In this document: positions 46,320 through 55,605 of the stretch, piece by piece
How the letters are laid out: each line of letters starts with the position of its first letter
How positions within the stretch are numbered: the first letter of the stretch is position 1
Source: Devosia algicola
GTDB taxonomy: Bacteria; Pseudomonadota; Alphaproteobacteria; Rhizobiales; Devosiaceae
Assembly: GCF_028816455.1 (NCBI RefSeq)
Contig: NZ_CP118246.1
Coordinates: forward strand, 1,612,001 to 1,676,000
Length of the DNA stretch: 64,000 bases
Direction of reading: 5' to 3'
The notes under the pieces: model-generated
Told to the model about the DNA's origin: nothing
Databases searched by the model: none
Seen by the model: the letters and a program-made list of their open reading frames with translations, nothing else
Program-made: the position numbers and the translations under genes

Positions 46320-47188
46320 CCCTGCCCGCCGACATCGAAGACAAGAAATCCATGGCCGCCGCCTGGTTCCGCCAGTTGCGCGACCAGATTTGCGCAGCGT
46401 TTGAAACCCTCGAGGCCGACGTGCAGGGACCATTTGGCGATCACCCAGCCGGTCGCTTTGCCCGAACGCCGTGGGAGCGTGCCGCCGGCGGCGGGGGCGA
46501 AATGTCGATGCTAAATGGCCGCGTATTCGAAAAGGCAGGTGTGCATATTTCAGTAGTGCATGGGGAGTTTTCCGAGGAATTCGCCAGGCAGATGCCCGGC
46601 ACCGAGGCTGGCGCCAGTTTCTGGAGCGCTGGCATTTCACTCATCGTTCACCCCTGCAATCCCCACGTTCCTGCCGTTCATATGAACACCCGCATGATCG
46701 TGACCGGCAAGCAATGGTTCGGCGGCGGTGCCGATCTGACACCTGTACTGACAGGCAGACGGCGTCAGTCCGATCCTGATACTATCGACTTTCACGCGGC
46801 CATGCGCACCGTCTGCGACGCCCATCCGGGCGCCGACTATGAGCATTTCAAGCAATGGTGCGACACATATTTCTATCTGCCCCACCGCAATGAACCCCGC
46901 GGCACCGGCGGCATCTTTTACGATCAGCACAATTCTGGCGACTGGGACGCCGATTTTGCCTTTACCCAGGACGTTGGCCGGGCCTTTCTTGATATCTATC
47001 CGCAACTGGTGCGGCGCAACTTCGAAACACCATGGACCGATGCCGAACGGCACGAACAACTGGTTCAGCGCGGGCGCTACGTCGAATTCAATCTTCTCTA
47101 TGATCGCGGCACAACCTTCGGCCTCAAGACCGGCGGCAATGTTGAGGCGATTCTTTCATCCATGCCCCCGGAGGTTCGCTGGCCCTGA
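46316..47188 (+). CDS. hemF: Oxygen-dependent coproporphyrinogen III oxidase
   Basis: Aerobic decarboxylation of coproporphyrinogen III to protoporphyrinogen IX. The 290-residue protein shows [92 protein letters not shown] and [20 protein letters not shown]. It is coupled to trmL by a 4-base overlap, a common alphaproteobacterial pair. Confidence 0.97.
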   Translation: MTLPADIEDKKSMAAAWFRQLRDQICAAFETLEADVQGPFGDHPAGRFARTPWERAAGGGGEMSMLNGRVFEKAGVHISVVHGEFSEEFARQMPGTEAGASFWSAGISLIVHPCNPHVPAVHMNTRMIVTGKQWFGGGADLTPVLTGRRRQSDPDTIDFHAAMRTVCDAHPGADYEHFKQWCDTYFYLPHRNEPRGTGGIFYDQHNSGDWDADFAFTQDVGRAFLDIYPQLVRRNFETPWTDAERHEQLVQRGRYVEFNLLYDRGTTFGLKTGGNVEAILSSMPPEVRWP

Positions 47189-47260
47189 TATTTTTAGGGA
47201 ACCAACCGGCACCCGCGCGCGTTGTGGTTGAATAGACCACAATCGAATGAGGTGATGCAG

Positions 47261-47455
47261 ATGAAGCGTTTTGATTCAGGCTCGCTTATTCCGGGTTCGA
47301 CATGGCGCGCCGAGGCTGACAATGAGGCCGAAGTTGTTCGCCGCGCAGTCGAAAATCTTAAAAACATGCATGGGGAAACCGAAGTGCGCCCGGACATGAT
47401 TGAGCGTATCAAGGAGCGTATCGTCGACATCGACGAGCGGCCCAGTACACACTAA
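47261..47455 (+). CDS. DUF1059-like small protein without the usual cysteines
   Basis: A 64-residue protein, MKRFDSGSLIPGSTWRAEAD followed by EVVRRAVENLKNMHGETEVR and PDMIERIKERI. Spacing and residues follow the DUF1059 pattern (F-x-C-G-x-L-x-PGC-x-W-x-A-D, then H-x4-HG). The two positions that are normally Cys are Ser here, so a metal site seems lost. GAGGTG lies 6 bases before the ATG at 47261; ATG at 47255 is an alternative. Function unknown. Confidence 0.7.
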   Translation: MKRFDSGSLIPGSTWRAEADNEAEVVRRAVENLKNMHGETEVRPDMIERIKERIVDIDERPSTH

Positions 47456-47475
47456 TCGAACCAGTAACGACTGGT

Positions 47476-48669
47476 TTAATCAGATTGTATAATCGACAGC
47501 AGCGATGCTGGTTCGAGTGAAAATTCGCTTGATATCCATGCGGTTTCGGCGCGATTGAGCGCCTGTCCCAGAGATGGCCCCGGGGCAAAACCAGCATCGA
47601 GCAGGTCGCGCCCGCTGATCGGCAGGGGGAGCGGCGTGATCTTTTCAAGATTGCCTAATACTGCAGCTTTCCCCGCCTCGCCCCAACCAGCCTCGGCGGC
47701 CGCAACGTCAAGCGCTGACTCAACGATAGAACCATACCGATAGGCCGCCTCGTGCAATTTCATTGCAGTGATCAGGGCCGCAGCGCGTCGCAATAGTTGC
47801 GCTTGCGTCATCGTCTCGTTCGACAGCCGCCATTGCCGCTGCAATCCGTCCCCCGGAACTGCCCCGAGTATCAGGGCCAGTCGAGCAGCGCAAAGTGGCT
47901 TGTTCACCTGCCGCTCATAGCTTTGCAATGGCGCGATAGCGTACTCGGGTAGCGACAACAGGCTGATTGCATTCATCTTTGCCAATGTCACCGCAATACG
48001 CGGCAAGCCCAGCATTCTGAGCATTTCGGACCCGACGCGCTCAGCTGACAGATGAGATAGACGCCCCGCCGCAGCGCCACAGGCCGCTAACCCTGCCCCA
48101 TCGAAATTTTGTTTCCCATGGCTGGCGGAAAACCGGAAAAACCGAAACACCCGCAGCCCATCTTCGGCGATGCGCTCGTTGGCGTTCCCGATAAATTTTA
48201 CGTGGCCGCTCAAACAGTCCCCGAGCCCACCGAGCGGATCGAGCAAGTCACCATCCATGTCCGCGTACAGTGCGTTGAGTGTAAAATCGCGCCGTTCTGC
48301 ATCAACTCGCCAGTTCGACCCGAACGTCACCTCGGCATGACGGCCATCGGTTACCAGGTCCCGGCGAAGCGTCGTAACCTCGACACTTACCTCGCCGTGA
48401 CGTAGCGTCACGGTGCCATGCTCGACCCCGGTCGGGTAGACGGCGATCCCTGCGGATCTGGCACGCGCCATAACCTCGTCAGGCAACAATTCAGTGGCCA
48501 TGTCGATGTCGTTGTCGCTCGTCAATCGTTCAAGAATAGTATCCCGGACAATACCACCAACCGCACGCGTTCGACTCTTTTTGCCATCCAGCATGGCAAA
48601 AATGTCCTGCACCTCGCGTTGGCGTAGCCAGTTTGCCTGATGAAGGCGGCTTTCCGCCGGAATGCTCAT
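47476..48669 (-). CDS. cca: tRNA nucleotidyltransferase / poly(A) polymerase family (CCA-adding)
   Basis: A class II nucleotidyltransferase of 397 residues. The head has RAVGGIVRDTILERLTSDND followed by IDMATELLPDEV (the GG/S and D-x-D motifs), then RRDFTLNALYADMDGDLLDP, the RNA-binding region AEDGLRVFRFFRFSASHGKQ, and a C-terminal helical body. Alphaproteobacterial members add or repair the tRNA CCA end. It overlaps the upstream nudix gene by 4 bases. Confidence 0.92.
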   Translation of the reverse strand: MSIPAESRLHQANWLRQREVQDIFAMLDGKKSRTRAVGGIVRDTILERLTSDNDIDMATELLPDEVMARARSAGIAVYPTGVEHGTVTLRHGEVSVEVTTLRRDLVTDGRHAEVTFGSNWRVDAERRDFTLNALYADMDGDLLDPLGGLGDCLSGHVKFIGNANERIAEDGLRVFRFFRFSASHGKQNFDGAGLAACGAAAGRLSHLSAERVGSEMLRMLGLPRIAVTLAKMNAISLLSLPEYAIAPLQSYERQVNKPLCAARLALILGAVPGDGLQRQWRLSNETMTQAQLLRRAAALITAMKLHEAAYRYGSIVESALDVAAAEAGWGEAGKAAVLGNLEKITPLPLPISGRDLLDAGFAPGPSLGQALNRAETAWISSEFSLEPASLLSIIQSD

Positions 48670-49337
48670 CGAGCCATGCCACCGTTGACCCGGTCGCAGA
48701 ACTGGCGCGTTAGATTGGCGGTAATACCCCAGATCTTGTGACCATCATGGTCGATCTGCCAGGTGCGATGCTCCCTTCCGTCGCGCCGGACCCGAAAAGC
48801 CCCATAGGTCCGCGCGTCAAGAATACGGGTCAGCGGCACTTCGAATAGGGATTGAACCTCGTCGGGATTGGGAACGAACGGATGCGTTGGTGACACCTCC
48901 GCCACGACCGGCGTGATCAGATAATTGGTGCCGGTATAGTATGTCGGCAAATATCCCAAAACGCGCGTCTCATCACGCGCCATGCCTACTTCCTCATTCG
49001 CTTCGCGCAGCGCCGCATCTGCTGCATCAAAATCCTCTGGATCAAGTTTGCCGCCCGGGAATGCGACTTGTCCAGAATGAGATCTAAGACCGGAGGCACG
49101 CTCGGTATAGAGTACCGTATGGCCCTCGGGCCGGGCGATCAGGCTGATCAACACAGCCGCATATACGGGTGGGCGATCAAACGGCCGGTTCGGTGCCCAG
49201 TCGGGGATCAATTCGCCATGGGCATCATAGCCAGGCGGATGCGCCAGTAAACGCCCTGTGATACTGTCAATAATGCTGGCGTCCATCAGCACGGCGCGTC
49301 CCACATCACCAAACTCAGTCGACCTTAACATAGCCAA
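48666..49337 (-). CDS. Nudix hydrolase, CoA pyrophosphatase type
   Basis: A 223-residue Nudix protein with the NuCoA-type signature SGLRSHSGQVAFPGGKLDPE and the Nudix box continuing to AALREANEEVGM. It resembles NudL/CoA diphosphatases; CoA cleavage is inferred from this motif. Internal ATGs at codons 3 and 18 are alternative starts. It is coupled to cca (ATGA overlap), a neighbour pair seen in many Hyphomicrobiales. Confidence 0.88.
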   Translation of the reverse strand: MAMLRSTEFGDVGRAVLMDASIIDSITGRLLAHPPGYDAHGELIPDWAPNRPFDRPPVYAAVLISLIARPEGHTVLYTERASGLRSHSGQVAFPGGKLDPEDFDAADAALREANEEVGMARDETRVLGYLPTYYTGTNYLITPVVAEVSPTHPFVPNPDEVQSLFEVPLTRILDARTYGAFRVRRDGREHRTWQIDHDGHKIWGITANLTRQFCDRVNGGMAR

Positions 49338-49398
49338 TGATTGTCAAATCTACACCCCCGACAAGCAACCCTTTTGTCACGCCGGGGAGATAAAGGCA

Positions 49399-49950
49399 CT
49401 AATCGGCCTGATAGGATGCAATCGGCCCTGACAGCGACTTGCTAAGCCCGGTTTCAGGAGACAACAGCAGCACCCGTGTCGGATCGACGGGCCCCGGAAA
49501 CTGGATGGCCCCCTGCGTGGTGGTTTCCCAGCCCAAGGGGCAATAATAATCCTGATCGCCGACCAGAAGCACAAACCGGCCCTGCCCGCGCGCCAATGCA
49601 CGTGCGCTGACCTCGCGCGCCAGCAGTTTTCCGGCTCCCCGTTTGCGAAAGTCGGGGTGTGTTGCCAGCGGTCCCAGCAAGTAACCATTGACGCCACCGA
49701 CACTGATAGGCGTCATCCACACCGAACCACAACGCGTGCCATTGACCTCTGCAATCATGGACAAGCTGGGATCGATGGGAAATTGTTCGCGCACGCGAAA
49801 CGCCGTGCGTGAAAAGCGACCCGGGCCAAATGCCAAGGCTTGTAAGTCCTCTACAAACGCCTCGTCATCAGCATCAACAGGCCGGACGATCAGCGAATTG
49901 GGTACAATGTGAGATTCAGCGACGGCAGAAGCGGCATCGGGAACGATCAT
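49399..49950 (-). CDS. GNAT-family N-acetyltransferase
   Basis: A 183-residue acetyltransferase related to predicted N-acetyltransferase YhbS. The acetyl-CoA loop is HPDFRKRGAGKLLAREVSAR, preceded by GYLLGPLAT, and DQDYYCPLGWE is a typical YhbS-type end of the fold. ATG at 49950 (MIVPDAAS) is taken, with GGAT about 8 bases upstream; 49980 is possible. Substrate unknown. The 330 bases upstream, to 50284, hold only a weak promoter-like region. Confidence 0.82.
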   Translation of the reverse strand: MIVPDAASAVAESHIVPNSLIVRPVDADDEAFVEDLQALAFGPGRFSRTAFRVREQFPIDPSLSMIAEVNGTRCGSVWMTPISVGGVNGYLLGPLATHPDFRKRGAGKLLAREVSARALARGQGRFVLLVGDQDYYCPLGWETTTQGAIQFPGPVDPTRVLLLSPETGLSKSLSGPIASYQAD

Positions 49951-50284
49951 GGGGTGATCCAGTAGCAAAGCAGAAAACATCTACGGGCGCACCAAATCGT
50001 GCGCTAAAGTCCCATCAGGGTCGTCGTGTCCGTAAGTTAACTTTCGCCATCCTGGGCGCCTCCACGCCTGATTTCCGCATAGCATCGCACAATCTCCACG
50101 TAAACATAAAGCCTCGTTCGATCGGCCAGAATATTGATGCCCCCAATTCAATGCAGGCAACAATGTGTTGCCGATGTCGCATCTAATCTTTTCGGCACCG
50201 TGTTCCTAAGTGAACGGGATATCGTCGCAAGCGTTCCAGAAACGCGGCACACCGGCAAACCAAATGACAAGGACAGGGTACAAG

Positions 50285-51241
50285 ATGGGCATGCTGATTG
50301 ATGGACAATGGTCCAGCCAATGGTACGACACCAAAAAGACCGGCGGCAAATTCGTGCGCGGCCAATCGGGTTTTCGCAATTGGATTACCGCCGATGGCAG
50401 CGCCGGTCCCAGCGGCGAAGGCGGCTATGTGGCCGAAGCGGACCGCTATCACCTCTATGTCTCGCTCGCCTGCCCCTGGGCCCACCGCACCCTGATCGTG
50501 CGTAAATTGCGCCAGTTGGAAGACCTGATTTCAGTCTCCATCGTCGCGCCAAAAATGCCTGACGAAACCGGCTGGAGTTTTATTGACGAAGGCTCAACTG
50601 GGGACGCCCTGTACGGTCTGGACCATCTCTGGCAAATTTATGCCAAGGCCGCCCCTGAATTCACCGGTCGCGTCACCGTTCCTGTCTTGTGGGACAAGAA
50701 AACCAACACCATAGTGTCCAATGAAAGCTCGGAAATCATCCGTATGTTCAACTCGGCCTTCAACGAGTTGACCGGCAATTCAGAGGATTTGTACCCTGAG
50801 GCTCAACGCGAACGCATCGACCAGATCAACGCGCGGGTTTATGACGACATCAACAACGGTGTTTACAAGGCCGGGTTTGCAACCACCCAGGAAGCCTATG
50901 ACGAACCGGTAGCAAATCTGTTCGCGGCTTTAGACTGGGTCGAGGACATTCTCGGGCAGACCGCCTATCTTGCGGGTGATGCCATTACCGAAGCGGACTG
51001 GCGCCTGTTCACCACTCTCGTGCGGTTCGATGCGGTGTATGTCGGCCACTTCAAATGCAACCGCAAGCGCATCGCGGACTATCCCAACCTGTCTCATTAT
51101 CTAAAAGCGCTATACGAGGTACCCGGCATCAAACAGACCGTCGATCTGGACCATATTCGAACCCACTATTACTGGAGCCATCCCACGATCAACCCGCATC
51201 GGATCATTCCCATCGGTCCACAATTGGCGTTTCTCGGCTAG
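50285..51241 (+). CDS. yqjG: Glutathionyl-hydroquinone reductase (Xi-class GST, YqjG-like)
   Basis: Reduces glutathionyl-hydroquinones with release of glutathione. The 318-residue protein has the catalytic motif YVSLACPWAHRTLIVRKL, GDALYGLDHLWQIYAKAAPE, VPVLWDKKTNTIVSNESSEI, ADWRLFTTLVRFDAVYVGHF and the C-terminal HYYWSHPTINPHRIIPIGP. All are diagnostic of this class. The ATG at 50285 (MGMLIDGQW) follows an ACAGGG site. Its stop shares CTAG with the convergent nudix gene. Confidence 0.94.
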   Translation: MGMLIDGQWSSQWYDTKKTGGKFVRGQSGFRNWITADGSAGPSGEGGYVAEADRYHLYVSLACPWAHRTLIVRKLRQLEDLISVSIVAPKMPDETGWSFIDEGSTGDALYGLDHLWQIYAKAAPEFTGRVTVPVLWDKKTNTIVSNESSEIIRMFNSAFNELTGNSEDLYPEAQRERIDQINARVYDDINNGVYKAGFATTQEAYDEPVANLFAALDWVEDILGQTAYLAGDAITEADWRLFTTLVRFDAVYVGHFKCNRKRIADYPNLSHYLKALYEVPGIKQTVDLDHIRTHYYWSHPTINPHRIIPIGPQLAFLG

Positions 51242-51714
51242 TAGCCCCAAATGTCCCGGCGCGGCGCATCGTCAAAATATTCGTCGATGCGCTGCGATGT
51301 GGCGGGCGTTACCTTATCGGGTAACTTGGACCGATCAAACCAGCCAATCTCGGCAATCTCATAGCTGGGCTTGAACTCGACTGCCTTTTCAAATTTGTGG
51401 CCGACATAAAAGGCAACATGATCACGATCAGTGATCGGGCTGCAATTATGATACATGCCAAATAACTGCATCGGCCCAATCACGCGATAGCCGCTTTCTT
51501 CTTGCAATTCACGTGCCGCAGCACCCGCCAGCGTTTCTCCAGGCTCCACCCCGCCCCCTGGAAATTGCCACCCCGGAATATAGGCGTGTCGAATCAGCAG
51601 CACCTTGTCGCCATCCACCAGCATGGTTCGCGTGCCCAACGTCATACGCCGCCACAGACCCATGACGTTCAAATAGACTTTGGCGCGCACTCTTTGAAAG
51701 CGATTCATCTGCAT
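51238..51714 (-). CDS. Nudix hydrolase
   Basis: A 158-residue Nudix protein. The Nudix box GGGVEPGETLAGAAARELQE continues ESGY, which matches G-x5-E-x7-R-E-x-x-E-E-x-G-x except for Q in REL-Q-EE. The N-terminal RVRAKVYLNVMGLWRRMTLG suggests a membrane-proximal helix. Substrate unknown. Confidence 0.87.
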   Translation of the reverse strand: MQMNRFQRVRAKVYLNVMGLWRRMTLGTRTMLVDGDKVLLIRHAYIPGWQFPGGGVEPGETLAGAAARELQEESGYRVIGPMQLFGMYHNCSPITDRDHVAFYVGHKFEKAVEFKPSYEIAEIGWFDRSKLPDKVTPATSQRIDEYFDDAPRRDIWGY

Positions 51715-51824
51715 GATTGGCTCCTGCTTTGCACCATGGATATCAGGAACCGTGGCATGACAAAATTGTCAGTGACGCCAATTGCCCATTTTCTTGACCG
51801 CGCAAGCGTGCCATTACCGCTGCA

Positions 51825-52716
51825 ATGACAACACTTGCCCATATTTCCGATATTCATCTCGCGCCACTACCCCATGTTTCCTTAAAGGATCTGATGGGAA
51901 AACGGCTGACCGGGTTCCTTAATTGGAAGATCATGCGCCGCGACACGCTCAGCGGCGAGGGCCTGAAGGCGCTCATTGATCATATGCGTGAGCAAAAACC
52001 GGATTTTGTCGCCGTCACCGGCGATCTGACCAATTTGGCGCTCAAGGCCGAGATCACCCGGGCCGGCGAATGGCTCAAAACCGTTGGCCCGGCCGAAACC
52101 GTATGCGTTTGCCCCGGCAATCATGATGCCTATGTGCCCGGCGCCCTTGAGCGAGCCCAACACGAATGGGGGCCGTATATCGAAGGGGAAAGGCTCTGAC
52201 GGCAGTGCCTTTCCGTTCATTCGCCGTCTGGACGACATCGCCGTCATCTCCTGCTCCAGCGCAGTGCCCACACGGCCACTGCTCGCCACCGGGCGATTTG
52301 ACGATGAACAGGCGTCGCGACTGGCTCGCCTGTTGACCGAGACAGGTAAGGCTGGACTTTTTCGCGTCGTCATGATCCACCACCCACCCAACCCTGAACT
52401 GCAGCATCCCTCATTCGGCCTCAAGGGTCACAAACTTTTCCGCAAGATTATTGCAGAACACGGCGCCGAGCTGATCCTGCACGGTCACACCCATCGCTCC
52501 TCGATCCATTCAATCTCGGGACTCAAACACGAAGTACCCGTCATTGGCGTTGCCGCCGCCAGCGCCGCCCAGGGCAGCGGACTGGATGATCCGGCGCGCT
52601 ACAACCTGTTCCGCATTGAAAAAAGCGGCAATGGCTGGACCTGTACCATGCGTGAATATGGCTACCAGCGGTTGGGCACCGACATTGTCATGCGCCTTCA
52701 AATGCGCATCTACTGA
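51825..52716 (+). CDS. Metallophosphoesterase (frame broken by one extra base)
   Basis: A calcineurin-like phosphoesterase, 296 residues after repair. Metal motifs: TTLAHISDIHLAPLPHVSLK (D-x-H), DFVAVTGDLTNLALK (GD), VCPGNHDAYVPG (GNHD), RVVMIHHPPNPE, and LHGHTHRSS. As read, the frame stops after EGERL at 52199. Removing one G at 52192/52193 (AAAGGCTC to AAAGCTC) gives EGESSDGSAFPFIRRLDDIA. It directly precedes murL and may belong to that transcript. Confidence 0.9.
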
Positions 52717-52786
52717 CGAATCCGGTTTCAATCGCTATATAAAGTTGCGACATCATCGTCGGACGCCAGCTGGACCTCATCCCGAT

Positions 52787-54112
52787 ATGCAATTTCTGGT
52801 CGAACGCCCCCAATTTGACGCTGCCATCGGCGTGGCCCGATTTGGCTATCGCCTTGATGACATGCATTTTGTCGAAACATTGGCGTTTCCACGCACCCAA
52901 GCGTTTGAACATGTCGACTCCCCGGCATTTTCGCAGTTGCTCAACTTGACGGCGCTCGTGCTTGGCGTGAGTTACTTCAAATTGAAAGCGCCGCTGAATA
53001 TTGTAGCGCCTGACCTGCCGTTGAATGATGGCCAACGAGCATTCATCATTGATATCTATGAAAATGGCCTTGGCGAATTTTACGCCCGCAACAATTTGCG
53101 GCGTTTTGGCCGATTGGTCCTTGATGCACCACCCGCTGATGCCCCCGTTACGGACGTACCCTCATTGCCAAATCGCGCGCTGCTGCCCATTGGCGGCGGC
53201 AAGGACTCCCTCGTCAGTGTCGAACTGCTGCAGGCGGCCGGGATCGATTTTACGCCGTTTGCCGTCAACCCCAAGGGACCAATCCTGACCAGCGTCGCCA
53301 AAATCGGCGCACCACCAATCTATGTCACTCGTACGCTTGACGCTGAAATGATGCGCCTTGCCGGCCAGCCGGGTTATTTCAACGGCCACGTGCCGTCGAC
53401 GGCAATCAATTCGATGATAGCAGCGCTTAGTGCGCTATTGTTTGGTTTCAATCAGATTGTTCTATCCAATGAGCGCTCGGCCAGCGAAGGCAATGTCGAA
53501 TTCGACGGTCGCCAAGCCAATCATCAGCATTCAAAATCGCTCGGATTTGAGCGACTGATTGCCGAAGTCCTAGCCGACGCCACCGCTGGCGCATTGCAGT
53601 ATTTTTCCTTGCTGCGCCCCTATTCGGAGGCCCGCATCGCGGCATTGTTCGTGCGCCAGACGCGCTATGACAAAGTGTTTTCCAGCTGCAATCGCAATTT
53701 CCGCCTGTCCGGTCACGACGGACCTTTGTGGTGCGGGGAATGCCCAAAATGTCATTTCGTCTTTTTGATCTTTGCCCCCGTCATGGACAAACAGAGATTA
53801 ATCGAGATTTTCGGACGCAACCTGCTCAACGATCCCGACCACGAGGCTTCATTCCGCGAACTGACCGGATTGGCAGGACAAAAACCCTGGGAATGCGTGG
53901 GCGAAATTCTCGAAGCTGCCGCCTGTCTATTTGCATTGACCACCACCCCTGATTGGGAACACGACGTCATTGTCGCAACATTGAGGGTCGATCTGAAAGC
54001 CCAGTACGGCGCCGCAACATTGACCGCCGCCCGTCAGGCATTGCTCGACGATGCCGATGATCATCACATACCAGCCGCTGTTGTCGCCCGGGTAGCGCCC
54101 CATGCACTTTGA
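52787..54112 (+). CDS. murL: UDP-N-acetylmuramoyl-L-alanyl-L-glutamate epimerase
   Basis: MurL, first described in Xanthomonas, epimerises the terminal L-Glu of UDP-MurNAc-L-Ala-L-Glu to D-Glu in an ATP-dependent way, replacing MurI. The 441-residue protein has the PP-loop-like LLPIGGGKDSLVSVELLQAA, VNPKGPILTSV, FNGHVPSTAINSMIAALSAL, SNERSASEGNVEFDGRQANH and a Cys motif LWCGECPKCHFVFLIFAP. The ATG at 52787 (MQFLVERPQ) is taken; an upstream open extension overlaps the phosphoesterase gene. It overlaps murD2 by 11 bases, the diagnostic partner. Confidence 0.9.
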   Translation: MQFLVERPQFDAAIGVARFGYRLDDMHFVETLAFPRTQAFEHVDSPAFSQLLNLTALVLGVSYFKLKAPLNIVAPDLPLNDGQRAFIIDIYENGLGEFYARNNLRRFGRLVLDAPPADAPVTDVPSLPNRALLPIGGGKDSLVSVELLQAAGIDFTPFAVNPKGPILTSVAKIGAPPIYVTRTLDAEMMRLAGQPGYFNGHVPSTAINSMIAALSALLFGFNQIVLSNERSASEGNVEFDGRQANHQHSKSLGFERLIAEVLADATAGALQYFSLLRPYSEARIAALFVRQTRYDKVFSSCNRNFRLSGHDGPLWCGECPKCHFVFLIFAPVMDKQRLIEIFGRNLLNDPDHEASFRELTGLAGQKPWECVGEILEAAACLFALTTTPDWEHDVIVATLRVDLKAQYGAATLTAARQALLDDADDHHIPAAVVARVAPHAL

Positions 54113-55403
54113 AGCCCCGATCCTGCTTTATGGTGCCGGTCGGGAGGCGGTTTCGACGCGGTCCTTCCTTGCGCGCCAACAACCCCAGTTGCGCGTCTAT
54201 GTCACCGCCGACAATGGTCAAGCCGATATTGCCGACACTCATTTCATCCCGCCGGAGGACATCGATGGCGCTATTGCTGCCCAAAAATTCGGCCACATTG
54301 TCAAAAGTCCCGGCGTATCGCGCTACAAACCGGTTTTCGATGTCGCCGAACGGGCCGGCATCACCGTAACCTCTAACCTTAATCTTTGGGGCGCCAGTTT
54401 TCGGCAGGACCGAAGCGTCATTGCCATTACCGGCACCAAGGGCAAGTCGACAACCGCAACCCTGGTTCATCTGATGCTGACCGAAAGCGGCATCCATGCC
54501 GGACTGGGTGGCAATGTCGGCGTTGCCCCGCTCGACATGGCCGACGCCTATCCGGTCGTTGTATTGGAACTGTCCAGCTATCAAACCGCTGACATGAATT
54601 TCCTGCCCGATATTGCCGCGATCACCAATCTTTATCCAGAGCACGTCGATTGGCACGGCAGCGTGGGACAATATTACAAGGACAAGCTGCACCTGATCAA
54701 TCGGGAAGGGCCAATAAGGATTGCGCTTGGCGCCGCCGCCCAGACCAATAGTCTGGTATTGGCGGCGCTGGGCGGCACCGACCGACTGTTGCCCCGATTG
54801 AGCGACGAACAGCGGCGGATCGTCAACGACGCCATCGATAGTTCGCGTCTGAAGGGCGGCCATAATCGCGACAACGCCCAGCTGGCGGCTCAAATTGCGC
54901 TGGGCGCTGGGGCGACTATCGAGGGCGTTGTGGCGGGGATCGAAGCCTTTATGCCCCTTCCCCATCGCCTCGAAGAACATCGAATTAGCGATCTCACATT
55001 CGTCAATGATTCAATTTCCACGACGCCTGAGGCCACCAAGGCCGCGCTTGCCGCCTATCCAAATCGGAAAATCGCCCTGATTGCCGGTGGGCACGAACGC
55101 GAACAGGACTATGATGAACTGGCAAGCCTGCTCGATAGTCGAGGCGTGACGGTCCTGGTCTGCCTGCCGGTAACAGGGGATCGGTTGGCCGTCGCCACCA
55201 GCAATGTTGGTGCCCGGGTCGAGATTATCCGCGCGACTGACCTTGAGGCCGCCATGCAGGCGCTTGCCGACAGGGACGACTTTGACACCATCATCCTGTC
55301 ACCGGGCGCACCGTCCTACAATCAGTTCAAGAATTTCGAAGAGCGCGGCAAACGCTTTATCGATCTGGCCCATCAATTGTTCGACGACCGTGTCAAGAGT
55401 TAG
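54102..55403 (+). CDS. murD2: UDP-N-acetylmuramoyl-L-alanine-L-glutamate ligase
   Basis: The MurD variant that adds L-Glu instead of D-Glu to UDP-MurNAc-L-Ala. The 433-residue Mur ligase has the ATP motif VIAITGTKGKSTTATLVHLM, GNVGVAPLDMA, VLELSSYQTADMNFLPDIAA, ITNLYPEHVDWHGSVGQYYK (catalytic His and Lys), FVNDSISTTPEATKAALAAY and ILSPGAPSYNQFKNFEERG. Assignment as MurD2 rather than MurD rests mainly on coupling to murL. A regular murD would be expected in the dcw cluster only if both routes exist. Confidence 0.9.
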   Translation: MHFEAPILLYGAGREAVSTRSFLARQQPQLRVYVTADNGQADIADTHFIPPEDIDGAIAAQKFGHIVKSPGVSRYKPVFDVAERAGITVTSNLNLWGASFRQDRSVIAITGTKGKSTTATLVHLMLTESGIHAGLGGNVGVAPLDMADAYPVVVLELSSYQTADMNFLPDIAAITNLYPEHVDWHGSVGQYYKDKLHLINREGPIRIALGAAAQTNSLVLAALGGTDRLLPRLSDEQRRIVNDAIDSSRLKGGHNRDNAQLAAQIALGAGATIEGVVAGIEAFMPLPHRLEEHRISDLTFVNDSISTTPEATKAALAAYPNRKIALIAGGHEREQDYDELASLLDSRGVTVLVCLPVTGDRLAVATSNVGARVEIIRATDLEAAMQALADRDDFDTIILSPGAPSYNQFKNFEERGKRFIDLAHQLFDDRVKS

Positions 55404-55418
55404 CGAAAATGCGCGTCG

Positions 55419-55605
55419 CTAGCTGTCTTTCTTGTCAGGCAGCGATTTTCGCTCCGTGCTGGCCAACTCATCCAGTTCCTTCTCGCTCATCGATTTATAC
55501 ATCGATTTCGATGCGCCCTTGAGTCTCACTGACCTTGGTCTCACCGCGCTTGGCCGACAGGGCCGCGCCCGCTGCCTTTTGCTGGGCCTTCGACTGTGCT
55601 GGCAT
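55419..55605 (-). CDS. DUF3008 small protein (frame broken by one extra base)
   Basis: A 61-residue, lysine-rich protein of DUF3008. It reads MPAQSKAQQKAAGAALSAKR, then after repair SELKGASKSMYKSMSEKELD and a short polar end. As read it stops after about 40 residues. Removing one T at 55524 (plus strand GAGTCTC to GAGCTC) restores the family sequence. GGAG lies 6 bases before ATG 55605; an in-frame ATG at 55611 would form ATGA with the repaired mgtC end. Function unknown. Confidence 0.7.
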
